From Stutzerimonas stutzeri (GTDB taxonomy: Bacteria > Pseudomonadota > Gammaproteobacteria > Pseudomonadales > Pseudomonadaceae): a stretch of DNA of 64,000 nt. Location: contig NZ_CP046902.1 of NCBI RefSeq assembly GCF_009789555.1, positions 2,248,001 to 2,312,000 on the forward strand, given 5' to 3'. The position numbers and the translations under genes were made by a program. The notes under the pieces are model-generated. The model was not told the origin of the DNA, searched no databases, and worked only from the letters and a program-made list of their open reading frames with translations. Positions 50,346 through 58,467 of the stretch are shown one piece after another. Position 1 is the stretch's first letter. Each line of letters opens with the position of its first letter.

Positions 50346-51443
50346 ATGGCAGTCAAGGTCCTGGTGGTCGATGATTCCGGTTTCTTCCGCCGCCGTGTTT
50401 CGGAGATCCTTTCCTCAGACCCGAATATCCAGGTGATCGGCACCGCCACCAACGGGCGGGAGGCGATCGATCAGGCACTGGCATTGAAGCCCGACGTCAT
50501 CACGATGGATTACGAAATGCCGATGATGGACGGCATCACTGCCGTACGGCAGATCATGCAACGTTGTCCGACGCCGGTGCTAATGTTCTCCTCGCTTACC
50601 CACGAAGGCGCGCGGGTCACCCTCGATGCGCTGGACGCCGGGGCGGTGGACTTCCTGCCGAAAAATTTCGAGGACATTTCCCGCAACCCGGATAAGGTCA
50701 AGCAACTGCTCTGCGAAAAGATCAACACGATCTCGCGCAGCAATCGGCGCTACAGCAGCACCGCCAGCGTTGCGGCCCCCCTGGCCACGGTCAGTCGTGG
50801 CGCCTATGCGCCTGCCGTTACGTCTCCCGCCGCATCCCGTGCAGGGCAGCCCACGGTGGTGACCGCCGCGCCCCGGCGCAAGTCGTACCGGCTGGTGGCC
50901 ATCGGTACCTCGACCGGTGGGCCGGTCGCGCTTCAGCGCGTCCTGACGCAACTGCCGGGGACTTTTCCCGCACCCATCGTGCTGGTCCAGCACATGCCCG
51001 CCGCGTTCACCAAGGCCTTCGCCGAGCGGCTGGACAAGCTCTGCAAGATTCGCGTCAAAGAGGCCGAGGACGGCGACCTGCTGCGCCCCGGTCTTGCGCT
51101 GCTGGCGCCGGGTGGCAAGCAGATGATGGTCGACGGGCGCGGAGCGGTGCGCATCCTGCCTGGCGACGAGCGACTGCATTACCGCCCCTGTGTCGACGTC
51201 ACCTTCGGCTCTGCCGCCAAGGCATTCGGCGACAAAGTACTGGCGGTGGTGCTCACCGGGATGGGCGCCGATGGCCGGGAAGGCGCGCGCATGCTCAAAC
51301 AGAGCGGCAGCCAGGTGTGGACGCAGGACGAGGCCAGCTGTGTGATCTATGGCATGCCGATGGCGGTGGTCAAGGCCAACCTCAGCGACGCCGTCTATGG
51401 CCTCGATGATATGGGCCGTCACCTGAGCGAGGCGTGCCTCTGA
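50346..51443 (+). CDS. cheB: Chemotaxis methylesterase/deamidase CheB
   Basis: CheB (365 residues) demethylates receptors for adaptation. Receiver domain residues 3-120 has the acceptor Asp in VITMDYEMPMMDG. An Ala/Pro/Ser-rich linker follows. The esterase domain has catalytic Ser189 in GTSTGGP, His in VQHMPAAF and Asp in TGMGADGREGA. The start at 50346 follows TAGGAG. Its stop overlaps motC by one base. cheR is not in the window. Confidence 0.97.
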   Translation: MAVKVLVVDDSGFFRRRVSEILSSDPNIQVIGTATNGREAIDQALALKPDVITMDYEMPMMDGITAVRQIMQRCPTPVLMFSSLTHEGARVTLDALDAGAVDFLPKNFEDISRNPDKVKQLLCEKINTISRSNRRYSSTASVAAPLATVSRGAYAPAVTSPAASRAGQPTVVTAAPRRKSYRLVAIGTSTGGPVALQRVLTQLPGTFPAPIVLVQHMPAAFTKAFAERLDKLCKIRVKEAEDGDLLRPGLALLAPGGKQMMVDGRGAVRILPGDERLHYRPCVDVTFGSAAKAFGDKVLAVVLTGMGADGREGARMLKQSGSQVWTQDEASCVIYGMPMAVVKANLSDAVYGLDDMGRHLSEACL

Positions 51444-52183
51444 TGGATGTGCTCAGCCTCATCGGGCTGGTCCTTGCGTTCGTCGCCATCGTCGGCGGCA
51501 ATTTTCTCGAGGGCGGTCACCTCTCGGCACTGCTCAATGGGCCGGCGGCCTTGATCGTGCTGGGCGGAACGCTCGGCGCCGTGCTGCTGCAGACGCCCAT
51601 GGCGGTGTTCATGCGCGCCATGTCGATCGTCGGTTGGATCCTGTTTCCGCCTCGGATCGATATGGCGCACGGGATCAGCCTGGTCACGGGTTGGAGTGCC
51701 ACGGCGCGCAAGGAAGGGTTGCTGGGCCTCGAACCGATCGCCGAGACCGAGCCCGATCCGTACGCTCGCAAAGGCTTGCAACTGCTGGTGGATGGCGCTG
51801 AGCCCGAAGTGATCCGCAGTATTCTCGAGGTCGACCTGTACACCCAGGAAACCCGCGATCTACGCGCAGCCAAGGTGTTCGAGAGCATGGGCGGCTATTC
51901 GCCGACGGTCGGCATCATCGGTGCGGTGATGGGATTGATACACGTGATGGGCAACCTTGCCGATCCCGGCCAGCTGGGCAGCGGAATTGCCGTTGCGTTC
52001 GTCGCCACTATTTACGGCGTGGCCTTCGCCAACCTGCTGGTCCTGCCGATGGGCAACAAACTCAAGAGCGTGGTGCAGACGCAGACCGCCTACCGCGAGA
52101 TGTTGCTCGAAGGCGTCCTGTCGATTGCCGAAGGCGAGAACCCACGCTCGATCGAAATGAAGCTGCAAGGTTTCATGGATTGA
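51443..52183 (+). CDS. motC: Flagellar stator protein MotC (MotA family)
   Basis: MotC (246 residues) is the MotA-type subunit of the second Pseudomonas stator. Four membrane segments are visible, including LIGLVLAFVAIVGGNFLEGG at the N terminus and the pair SPTVGIIGAVMGLIHVM / GIAVAFVATIYGVAFANLLV. The cytoplasmic loop (residues 75-150) carries the charged residues that contact FliG. The ATG at 51443 overlaps the cheB stop. A 157-base gap then precedes motD. Confidence 0.95.
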   Translation: MDVLSLIGLVLAFVAIVGGNFLEGGHLSALLNGPAALIVLGGTLGAVLLQTPMAVFMRAMSIVGWILFPPRIDMAHGISLVTGWSATARKEGLLGLEPIAETEPDPYARKGLQLLVDGAEPEVIRSILEVDLYTQETRDLRAAKVFESMGGYSPTVGIIGAVMGLIHVMGNLADPGQLGSGIAVAFVATIYGVAFANLLVLPMGNKLKSVVQTQTAYREMLLEGVLSIAEGENPRSIEMKLQGFMD

Positions 52184-52236
52184 GCGACACGAGATCGGCG
52201 GCGCGCCTGTGCGCCGCCGAGGATACGGGAACGAAC

Positions 52237-52338
52237 ATGGCCAACCTTCAAATGACCGCCGCACTCCGCCACAGCGCCGCCGCCTTGCGTGCGTGCGTGC
52301 AGGCGATCGTTCGCGCGCCTGTGCCGGCAAGGGGCTGA
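52237..52338 (+). CDS. Possible 33-residue ORF between motC and motD
   Basis: ATG at 52237 opens a frame of 33 codons (MANLQMTAALRHSAAALRAC onward) stopping at 52338, two bases before the motD ATG, with its stop just past motD's ribosome site. A GGGA lies 6 bases before its start. The peptide is Ala/Arg-rich and amphipathic, with no recognised family. It may be a translational-coupling leader for motD, or chance. Confidence 0.25.
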   Translation: MANLQMTAALRHSAAALRACVQAIVRAPVPARG

Positions 52339-52340
52339 TC

Positions 52341-53168
52341 ATGGGCCGCCGCAGAGTTCACGAGGAGCCGGAGAACCACGAGCGCTGGCTGGTTTCCTAC
52401 GCGGACTTCATCACCTTGCTGTTCGCTTTTTTCGTGGTGATGTACTCGATTTCCTCGCTCAACGAAGGCAAGTACAAAATCCTTTCCGATTCGCTGGTGG
52501 GCGTGTTCAACCAGGCGGATCGCGCGGTCAAGCCGATTCCGGTCGGCGATGAGCGGCCTCGCACCACGCAGCCGGACGTGTCGCACGTGGACGAGCCGCA
52601 CGCCGCGCAAGAAATCATCGATCCGCTGCAAAGCATCATGCAGAGCATGCACGAGGCCTTCGCCGATCTGATCGATGCGAAACAGCTGACGGTCCGGGGC
52701 AACGAACTCTGGGTCGAAATCGAGTTGAATTCGAGCTTGTTGTTCCCTAGCGGGGACGCGCTGCCCAATGACCACGCCTTTGACTTGCTGGAGAAGGTCG
52801 CCAGGATTCTGGCGCCCTTCGACAATCCGATTCATGTCGAAGGCTTTACCGACAACCTGCCCATCAATACCTCGAAATTCCCGACCAACTGGGAGTTGTC
52901 TGCTGCGCGGGCCGGCAGTGTCGTGCGGATGCTGGCGGCCGATGGCGTCGACCCGGCGCGCCTGGCCGCTGTCGGCTATGGTGAATTCCAACCCATCGCT
53001 GACAACTCGACGGTCGAAGGCAGGGCGCGCAATCGTCGGGTGATCCTGGTCATTTCGCGTAATCTCGATGTTCGCCGCAGCGTCAGTGGGGTGGGGAGCG
53101 GTAACGCGCAGGCGGTTGGCGCGGCGCTGGTCCCTGGCACGCAACGTGCTATCCCTTCAGGTCGTTAG
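52341..53168 (+). CDS. motD: Flagellar stator protein MotD (MotB family)
   Basis: MotD (275 residues) pairs with MotC. Seen: one membrane segment with the proton-binding Asp in SYADFITLLFAFFVVMYSIS (near residue 26), a plug/linker region, and a C-terminal OmpA-type peptidoglycan-binding domain with VEGFTDNLPINTSKFPTNWE, ARAGSVVRMLAADGV and EGRARNRRVILVI. The ATG at 52341 follows AAGGGG; a 44-codon longer frame is not family-like. An MotB-type stator without a Plg insertion. Confidence 0.95.
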   Translation: MGRRRVHEEPENHERWLVSYADFITLLFAFFVVMYSISSLNEGKYKILSDSLVGVFNQADRAVKPIPVGDERPRTTQPDVSHVDEPHAAQEIIDPLQSIMQSMHEAFADLIDAKQLTVRGNELWVEIELNSSLLFPSGDALPNDHAFDLLEKVARILAPFDNPIHVEGFTDNLPINTSKFPTNWELSAARAGSVVRMLAADGVDPARLAAVGYGEFQPIADNSTVEGRARNRRVILVISRNLDVRRSVSGVGSGNAQAVGAALVPGTQRAIPSGR

Positions 53169-53257
53169 GTGCCGCGCGCGGTGCCGTCAATTGTCCGTCG
53201 TCGGTCGTCCCGGCACGGCCGTTCCCGGTCGGGTTCGATCCGGATGGAAAGAGAGTT

Positions 53258-54046
53258 ATGAGAGTCTGGGCTGTAGCCAATCAAAAAGGCGGAGTGGGCA
53301 AGACCACCACCTCAATCGCACTTGCCGGATTGCTGGCCGATTCGGGCAAGCGGGTCGTGGCGCTGGATCTCGATCCTCACGGTTCGATGACGAGCTATTT
53401 CGGACACGATCCGGACAACCTCGAGCACAGCGTATTCGATCTGTTCCAGCATCAGGGCACTGTGCCTGAAGGGCTGCCGTGGCAATTGCTGCTGCCGACC
53501 AGTCACGAGCGTGTGTCGCTGCTGCCTTCCAGTACGGTGCTGGCGACCCTGGAACGCCAGTCGCCCGGGCAGAACGGCCTTGGCCTGGTGATTGCGAAGA
53601 GCCTTTCGCAGCTCTGGCAGGATTTCGATTACGCCATCATCGACAGCCCGCCCTTGCTGGGCGTATTGATGGTCAATGCGCTGGCCGCCAGCCAGCAACT
53701 GGTCATCCCGGTACAGACGGAGTTCCTGGCGATGAAAGGCCTGGAGCGGATGGTCAGTACGCTTTCCATGATCAACCGTTCGCGCAAGCAGGCGTTGCCG
53801 TACACGATCGTGCCGACCATGTTCGACCGGCGTACCCAGGCCTCGATGAACACGCTCAAGGTCTTGCGTAACGGCTATCAGGCCAATCTCTGGCAGGCCT
53901 TCATTCCGATCGACACGCGCTTGCGCGATGCCAGTCGCGCAGGCGTTACGCCTTCGCAGTACGATCCCAACAGCCGGGCGGTGCTCGCCTACCGGGCCTT
54001 GCTCAAAACTCTGCTGGCAGCCCAGGCTTCGCCACAGGTTGCCTGA
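53258..54046 (+). CDS. parC: ParA-type ATPase for chemoreceptor array positioning (ParC-like)
   Basis: A 262-residue ParA/Soj-like ATPase. Walker A QKGGVGKTTT (residues 9-18), LDLDPHGSMTSYFG, and switch II IIDSPPLLGVLMVNAL are intact. In Vibrio and P. putida the homologue ParC places che arrays at the pole with ParP. The next gene is the CheW-like ParP candidate, supporting that role. Distinct from FleN, the second MinD/ParA-type ATPase in the window. Start at 53258 follows AAAGAGAG. Confidence 0.88.
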   Translation: MRVWAVANQKGGVGKTTTSIALAGLLADSGKRVVALDLDPHGSMTSYFGHDPDNLEHSVFDLFQHQGTVPEGLPWQLLLPTSHERVSLLPSSTVLATLERQSPGQNGLGLVIAKSLSQLWQDFDYAIIDSPPLLGVLMVNALAASQQLVIPVQTEFLAMKGLERMVSTLSMINRSRKQALPYTIVPTMFDRRTQASMNTLKVLRNGYQANLWQAFIPIDTRLRDASRAGVTPSQYDPNSRAVLAYRALLKTLLAAQASPQVA

Positions 54047-54132
54047 ATGACGACGTACGGGCGCGATCGCGGTTCAAGTTCGCGGCGGTTGCGGCCGATA
54101 GCCTATCCAGTGGGTTCGCACGAGTTGGTGTC

Positions 54133-54957
54133 ATGAGTCGTACCGTTCTTAAAGAAAGCCGATCGCAACAGACGCTGCAGTCCTATCTCGATGCGCTCTT
54201 GCAGGATGCCGTCATGGAGTTGACCGAATCGGTCAGCCATGACGAGTTCCAGGCCGCCGTGCTCGAGGAGCAACAGCGTGATACCCAGCGGGTGGTTCCG
54301 CTGCGGCAGGTGGCGGTGCCGGATACCGTGGCCGAACCCGTACCGGCTCTGCTATCGGTCATCGCCGAGCCGGAGGCGTTGCTGGAGCTGCAACCCGAAG
54401 CGCCGAGCCAGCCAGCCGCTGCCCGGGTCGAGCCGATTGCCGATTTCCAGCTGCCAGGCGGTCCGCCTGCGCGCCATACGGGCCAGCCGGAGTGGGGCGA
54501 GGAGCCGTTCGAATGCCTGCTGTTCGACGTCGCCGGGCTGACGCTGGCGGTGCCGCTGGTCAGCCTTGGGTCGATCTACCCGCTCGCCGGGCATGACCTG
54601 ACGCCGCTGTTTGGTCAGCCCGCATGGTTCCTCGGCATATTGCCGAGCCAGGCCGGCAACCTGAAGGTGCTCGATACCGCGCGCTGGGTCATGGCTGATC
54701 GCTATCGTGATGACTATCGCGAAGGGCTCCAGTACGTGATTTCGGTTCAGGGCTATGAATGGGGGCTGGCGGTGCATCAGGTCAGTCGCTCGATCCGCCT
54801 GGACCCGAAGGAAGTCAAATGGCGTTCGCAGCGGACCCAGCGTCCGTGGTTGGCCGGGACGGTGATCGACCATATGTGCGCGCTGGTGGATGTCACCGCC
54901 CTCGCCGAGCTGATTGCCACCGGCGCGACCCGTCATCTGAAGGGCGTGCCGTCGTAA
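54133..54957 (+). CDS. parP: CheW-domain array protein (ParP-like)
   Basis: A 274-residue protein. An N-terminal helix (TLQSYLDALLQDAVMELTES) and a Pro/Glu-rich linker lead to a C-terminal CheW-like domain from about residue 130 (FECLLFDVAGLTLAVPLVSL ... VDVTALAELIATG). This is the layout of ParP, whose CheW-like AIF domain inserts into arrays and binds ParC and CheA. It lies 86 bases after parC and 85 before cheW. Confidence 0.85.
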   Translation: MSRTVLKESRSQQTLQSYLDALLQDAVMELTESVSHDEFQAAVLEEQQRDTQRVVPLRQVAVPDTVAEPVPALLSVIAEPEALLELQPEAPSQPAAARVEPIADFQLPGGPPARHTGQPEWGEEPFECLLFDVAGLTLAVPLVSLGSIYPLAGHDLTPLFGQPAWFLGILPSQAGNLKVLDTARWVMADRYRDDYREGLQYVISVQGYEWGLAVHQVSRSIRLDPKEVKWRSQRTQRPWLAGTVIDHMCALVDVTALAELIATGATRHLKGVPS

Positions 54958-55042
54958 GTGAAATGAACAACCATGGGTGCGCGCAAGCGTCCCGAGTACC
55001 GATAGAATCGACCGCCACAGCGGTATATGAAGAGGTGGGGCT

Positions 55043-55522
55043 ATGAAGATGACTTCCGCGCAGGGTTCCGATGATCCGGTTCTGCAGTGGGTAACCTTCC
55101 GTCTGGATAACGAGACCTATGGCATCAATGTGATGCAGGTCCAGGAAGTGTTGCGCTATACCGAAATTGCGCCTGTGCCGGGTGCGCCGAGCTACGTGCT
55201 TGGCATCATCAACCTGCGCGGTAACGTGGTCACCGTGATCGATACGCGCCAGCGCTTCGGTCTGGACGCGGCGCCTGTGTCGGACAACACCCGTATCGTC
55301 ATCATCGAGGCCGACCGCCAGGTGGTCGGGATTCTGGTCGACAGCGTTGCCGAGGTGGTCTATCTGCGCCAGTCGGAAATCGAAACCGCACCCAATGTCG
55401 GGAATGACGAGTCGGCGAAGTTCATCCAGGGCGTGTGCAACAAGAACAACGAATTGCTGATTCTGGTCGAGCTGGACAAGATGATGAGCGAAGAGGAATG
55501 GGCTGAACTTGAGAGCATCTGA
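55043..55522 (+). CDS. cheW: Chemotaxis coupling protein CheW
   Basis: CheW (159 residues) bridges receptors and CheA. Seen: VTFRLDNETYGINVMQVQEV, the conserved NLRGNVVTVIDTRQRFGL block (residues 66-85), DSVAEVVYL and the C-terminal NNELLILVELDKMM. The ribosome site GAGGTGG lies close to the ATG. It ends 3 bases before the DUF2802 gene. Confidence 0.96.
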   Translation: MKMTSAQGSDDPVLQWVTFRLDNETYGINVMQVQEVLRYTEIAPVPGAPSYVLGIINLRGNVVTVIDTRQRFGLDAAPVSDNTRIVIIEADRQVVGILVDSVAEVVYLRQSEIETAPNVGNDESAKFIQGVCNKNNELLILVELDKMMSEEEWAELESI

Positions 55523-55525
55523 TTC

Positions 55526-55939
55526 ATGATCGCATCGCTGGTCGCGGCGGTCGTCGCGCTTGCCCTGTGTTGCCTTGCCTTGCTCGGCTGCTGCATCTGG
55601 CTGTTCCGGCGCCAGCGGCAGCTGGCCGAATCGCTGGCCAGCGAAAATGCCGTCCGGGACAAACAGATCAAAGCCCTGGGGGCTCGCCTGGATACCTATC
55701 TGCAAGGCAGCGTGCGCATGGGCAAGGACCTGCAGGAGCTGTCGCGCCTGGTGGCGCCGTTGCCTGAAAAGCTGAGCCAGCTGGAGCAACGCGACCCGAA
55801 CAATATTTCCTTTTCCCAGGCCGCCAAGCTGGTCGGCATGGGCGCCAGTGTCGATGACCTGACGCAATCGTGCGGCCTTTCCCAATCGGAAGCCGAACTG
55901 ATGCGCAAGCTGCATCAGGCTCGACGCAACCCGGAGTAG
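55526..55939 (+). CDS. DUF2802 protein
   Basis: A 137-residue protein with an N-terminal membrane anchor (residues 3-27, ending CIWLFRRQRQ), a coiled coil (LAESLASENAVRDKQIKALG) and a C-terminal part with ISFSQAAKLVGMGASVDDLT, resembling a helix-turn-helix. The same gene follows cheW in other Pseudomonas che clusters. The function is unknown. It sits 3 bases after cheW and is probably co-transcribed. Confidence 0.88.
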   Translation: MIASLVAAVVALALCCLALLGCCIWLFRRQRQLAESLASENAVRDKQIKALGARLDTYLQGSVRMGKDLQELSRLVAPLPEKLSQLEQRDPNNISFSQAAKLVGMGASVDDLTQSCGLSQSEAELMRKLHQARRNPE

Positions 55940-56073
55940 CGACACCTCCTGGCGGCCGTGCACTGCCGCCAGGCCGGCGCACTGAACGATCTGACCATTG
56001 CTTCCTCCAATCTGGACAAGGCCTTGCCGTGTCTGGTGCAGGCCCGTGCCCGTCGTCGGGCGAGGAGGATGTG

Positions 56074-56514
56074 ATGCTGCGCATTCTGATGCTGTGCCTG
56101 CTCTGCGGCCCGACCTGGCTTTACGCGGGGGAAGCACCGGCCGAGGTGGAAGGCGCGATGACCGTCAATGTGTACCAGGCCAGGCAGCTTCACGAGCTTG
56201 GCGCGGTGTTCGTGGATGTGCGTCCGAGCCGTGAGTGGAGCTGGGGGCATATCCAGGGCGCGGTGCATATGGACCTGGCGCGAGATTTTCTGGGGCTGTC
56301 ACAGAACGAGTTGCCCAGAAGCGTTCCGCTGGTGGTCTATTGCGACAGCGAAGTATGCCCGGCCAGTGCCGAGGCGGTTCGCCTCGCGGTGGCGTGGGGC
56401 TACGAGCAGGTGTTCTATTTCCGCCAGGGCTACTTTGCCTGGGTGCTGGCTGATTTCCCCCAGGAGAAGGGCCACTTCAACGCCGTCACGACCCTCAACG
56501 CTCAGGCCCATTGA
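56074..56514 (+). CDS. Exported rhodanese-like protein
   Basis: A 146-residue protein: signal peptide (MLRILMLCLLCGPTWLYAGE), then a single rhodanese domain with VFVDVRPSREWSWGHIQGAV and an active-site loop VVYCDSEVCPAS, where the first Cys would be catalytic and a second Cys sits five residues later. Such proteins transfer or hold sulfane sulfur; periplasmic location is inferred. The ATG at 56074 is 5 bases after AGGAGG. It ends the + strand flagellar run, overlapping the end of the convergent FlhB-like gene by 20 bases. A thiol role linked to nearby ccm is possible but only by position. Confidence 0.85.
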   Translation: MLRILMLCLLCGPTWLYAGEAPAEVEGAMTVNVYQARQLHELGAVFVDVRPSREWSWGHIQGAVHMDLARDFLGLSQNELPRSVPLVVYCDSEVCPASAEAVRLAVAWGYEQVFYFRQGYFAWVLADFPQEKGHFNAVTTLNAQAH

Positions 56515-56818
56515 GGCGCGGCAACCCCGCATCGGCGTGTTGCTCGGTAAAACCCGGCGGACATTTGCCTTTCAGATACCAGGCAAACGCGATGATCTCG
56601 GCGAGGGTGCGATACAGCGCTTCGGGGATGGCATCGCCCAGCTCCAGGCGCGCCAGCAGCTTCACCAGCTCGGCATTCTCATAGATCGGCACCTCGTGTT
56701 CACGGGCGATCGCCAGTATGGCTTCGGCCAGCTCATCGTCCCCCTTGGCTGATAGGGTGGGGGCATTCGTACCGTCATAGGTGAGCGCAATGGCTTGACG
56801 CGGTGTGCTGGCGGTCAT
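56495..56818 (-). CDS. Stand-alone FlhB C-terminal-domain protein (FhlX/YlqH-like)
   Basis: A 107-residue soluble protein matching the cytoplasmic FlhB part after the cleavage site: ALTYDGTNAPTLSAKGDDEL, IAREHEVPIYENAELVKLLA, IPEALYRTLAEIIAFAWYLKG. It has no membrane segments and no NPTH motif. Gram-positive YlqH/FhlX proteins look similar and can affect export switching. Its start overlaps the FliK-like stop by 4 bases, so both are made together. The role in Pseudomonas is not established. Confidence 0.88.
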   Translation of the reverse strand: MTASTPRQAIALTYDGTNAPTLSAKGDDELAEAILAIAREHEVPIYENAELVKLLARLELGDAIPEALYRTLAEIIAFAWYLKGKCPPGFTEQHADAGLPRLNGPER

Positions 56819-58335
56819 GCGGTTTCATCCACGAAACGTTGTTCAACTGAGGTTCGAGGACCTTGGGGCGGGGTGCCTTGCCGACAGGCGAGGTCGCCGA
56901 CAGTGAGCCCGGCTGTGACCAGGCGCTGACGCAGATGATCGAGCTCGGCGGCAATCAGGTCGGCGGTACGGCTGCGTTCTGCCCATATCTGGCTCGACAG
57001 GCTGCCCCGCATCAATTGCGCCTGAACCTGCAGCGGGCCGAGAGGCGATACATCGAACGCGAGTTCGACTTTCCAGAGCACATCGGGCGTTTCGCTTCGG
57101 CTGTGCTGGGAGGCTTCTTCGCGCTGGAACTTAACCTGCAGCGCAAGGATGTCCCGTTGATCGCGCATCGGTACCTCGATCTGCCAGGTCGTCACCTGGG
57201 TGCCGTCCGGGTTGGTCTGGGTCTGCGCGAGGCTGGACAGCTGATGCGTTTGCAGGCGCGATACCGCCGCCGCTGCGAGTTTCAACAGCAATTCCAGGTC
57301 AGCCTCGTCGTCGCTGTTGGGCAACAGGCGGCTCGGCAACGGAAAATGCTGCGCCAACTGGCGCGCGTTCGGTTGTCCCGACGCGCCAAGCGCATTGCGG
57401 GCGAAGGCGGGCAGTGCCTGACCGAGGCCCGTACCGGCCTGCGCGCTGGCCAGCGCGCCGCCCGGCAAACCGGGTAGCTGTGCAATCAGGCGGAGCAGAG
57501 CGGCTTTCATATCGTTCGGCAGACTGTCGTTCGGATCGCTCAACAGGCCGCTTTCAAGGAAGACGCCGCTGCGCGCGAGCGCTTTAGCCAGCGTCCTGGT
57601 ATCGCCCAACTGCTGCATGTCCGGAACCAGGCCGAGCAGACGCTCGGCCGCGCCACGCAGTTGGTCGGGGAGGGCCAGGCCGGATCCGAGCGCACCCAGC
57701 AGCCCTTCGATCGATCCCTGGCGCCCATGCTGGGCGGTCAGTTGCTGGCCGAGCATCAGCTCATCGAGACGACCGCTCAATGGCATGAACGACAGTGATT
57801 GGTCTCCCTGGACGCGCGCGGTGATCAGGCTGCCCAGCGCAAGCGGCAGGCTGGATTCGACATTCAGCTTCTGTCCGGCCAGCGGTGAGCCAAGCAAGCT
57901 GATCACCGCCTTGAAGAGGACTTTTCCGTCCTGCTGAATCTGCTGACTGGTTACCACTTTTCCCTGGATCACCGAGCCCACCGGAAGCCGCTCGAGATCG
58001 ATGCTGCTGTGCGGCTGACGGTTGCCGGGTTGCAGAGCGGCAATCAGGCGGGTGTCTGAGACGGCCGTGATGAGCAGGGCCGTGCCAGGTGCTGCGGCTT
58101 TCTGGCTGCCGGCCTCGACGGTGGCCTGCCGTCCATTGCTCAGGGTCAGGCGCAGCGTCAGCTGAAAGGCCTGCAGCGCTTCCTTGATGCTGACGACTTC
58201 GGCCTCGGCGCTTTCTCCGGCCAGCAGCAGTCCCTGCATCGGTTGCAGCAGTTTCAACGCCATCTCGGTGGGGCTTGTCGTCGGGCGAGACGGGCCGGAG
58301 GCGGGGATTGCCTGGGTACTCTTGATCTCGGTCAT
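56815..58335 (-). CDS. FliK-like hook-length control family protein
   Basis: A 506-residue protein ending in a Flg_hook-type domain (VELAFDVSPLGPLQVQAQLM, AERSRTADLIAAELDHLRQR, LVTAGLTVGDLACRQG). The long N-terminal part is Leu/Gln/Ala-rich. It differs clearly from the FliK at 33954 and is paired with the FlhB-C-like gene by a 4-base overlap, like the YlqG-YlqH pair of Bacillus. A second ruler or a modulator of FlhB is a reasonable guess. It is divergent from ccmA. Confidence 0.85.
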   Translation of the reverse strand: MTEIKSTQAIPASGPSRPTTSPTEMALKLLQPMQGLLLAGESAEAEVVSIKEALQAFQLTLRLTLSNGRQATVEAGSQKAAAPGTALLITAVSDTRLIAALQPGNRQPHSSIDLERLPVGSVIQGKVVTSQQIQQDGKVLFKAVISLLGSPLAGQKLNVESSLPLALGSLITARVQGDQSLSFMPLSGRLDELMLGQQLTAQHGRQGSIEGLLGALGSGLALPDQLRGAAERLLGLVPDMQQLGDTRTLAKALARSGVFLESGLLSDPNDSLPNDMKAALLRLIAQLPGLPGGALASAQAGTGLGQALPAFARNALGASGQPNARQLAQHFPLPSRLLPNSDDEADLELLLKLAAAAVSRLQTHQLSSLAQTQTNPDGTQVTTWQIEVPMRDQRDILALQVKFQREEASQHSRSETPDVLWKVELAFDVSPLGPLQVQAQLMRGSLSSQIWAERSRTADLIAAELDHLRQRLVTAGLTVGDLACRQGTPPQGPRTSVEQRFVDETA

Positions 58336-58397
58336 TCTTACTTAAATGCTCTTACAACCTTTCGCCGTTGTGGCCTTTGGTGCGGGGGCTCGGCATG

Positions 58398-58403
58398 TAT
58401 AAT
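58398..58403 (+). promoter_or_regulatory. Candidate -10 of the ccm operon
   Basis: TATAAT, 65 bases before ccmA. The best -35 (TTTGGT at 58376, 16-base spacing) is weak, so an activator or extended element may help. Confidence 0.45.
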
Positions 58404-58410
58404 TCCGGCC

Positions 58411-58441
58411 GCCCGGCTCGCTATCGGTGTAGCGGCCGGGC
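58411..58441 (+). promoter_or_regulatory. Leader hairpin before ccmA
   Basis: GCCCGGC-T-CGCT pairs with AGCG-GCCGGGC across an 8-base loop: 11 base pairs with one bulge. It starts 8 bases after the TATAAT and ends 27 bases before the ccmA GTG; no T-run follows. Confidence 0.6.
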
Positions 58442-58467
58442 TCCTTCCATCTTGAGGTAGCCCTAGC

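Noticed and set aside
53227..53243. GGGTTCGATCC, similar to a tRNA T-loop
   Set aside because: Only three base pairs flank the loop and no acceptor, D or anticodon arms can be built around it.
54979..55010. CCGATAG before cheW, like a FliA (sigma-28) -10
   Set aside because: No -35 element at the required spacing.
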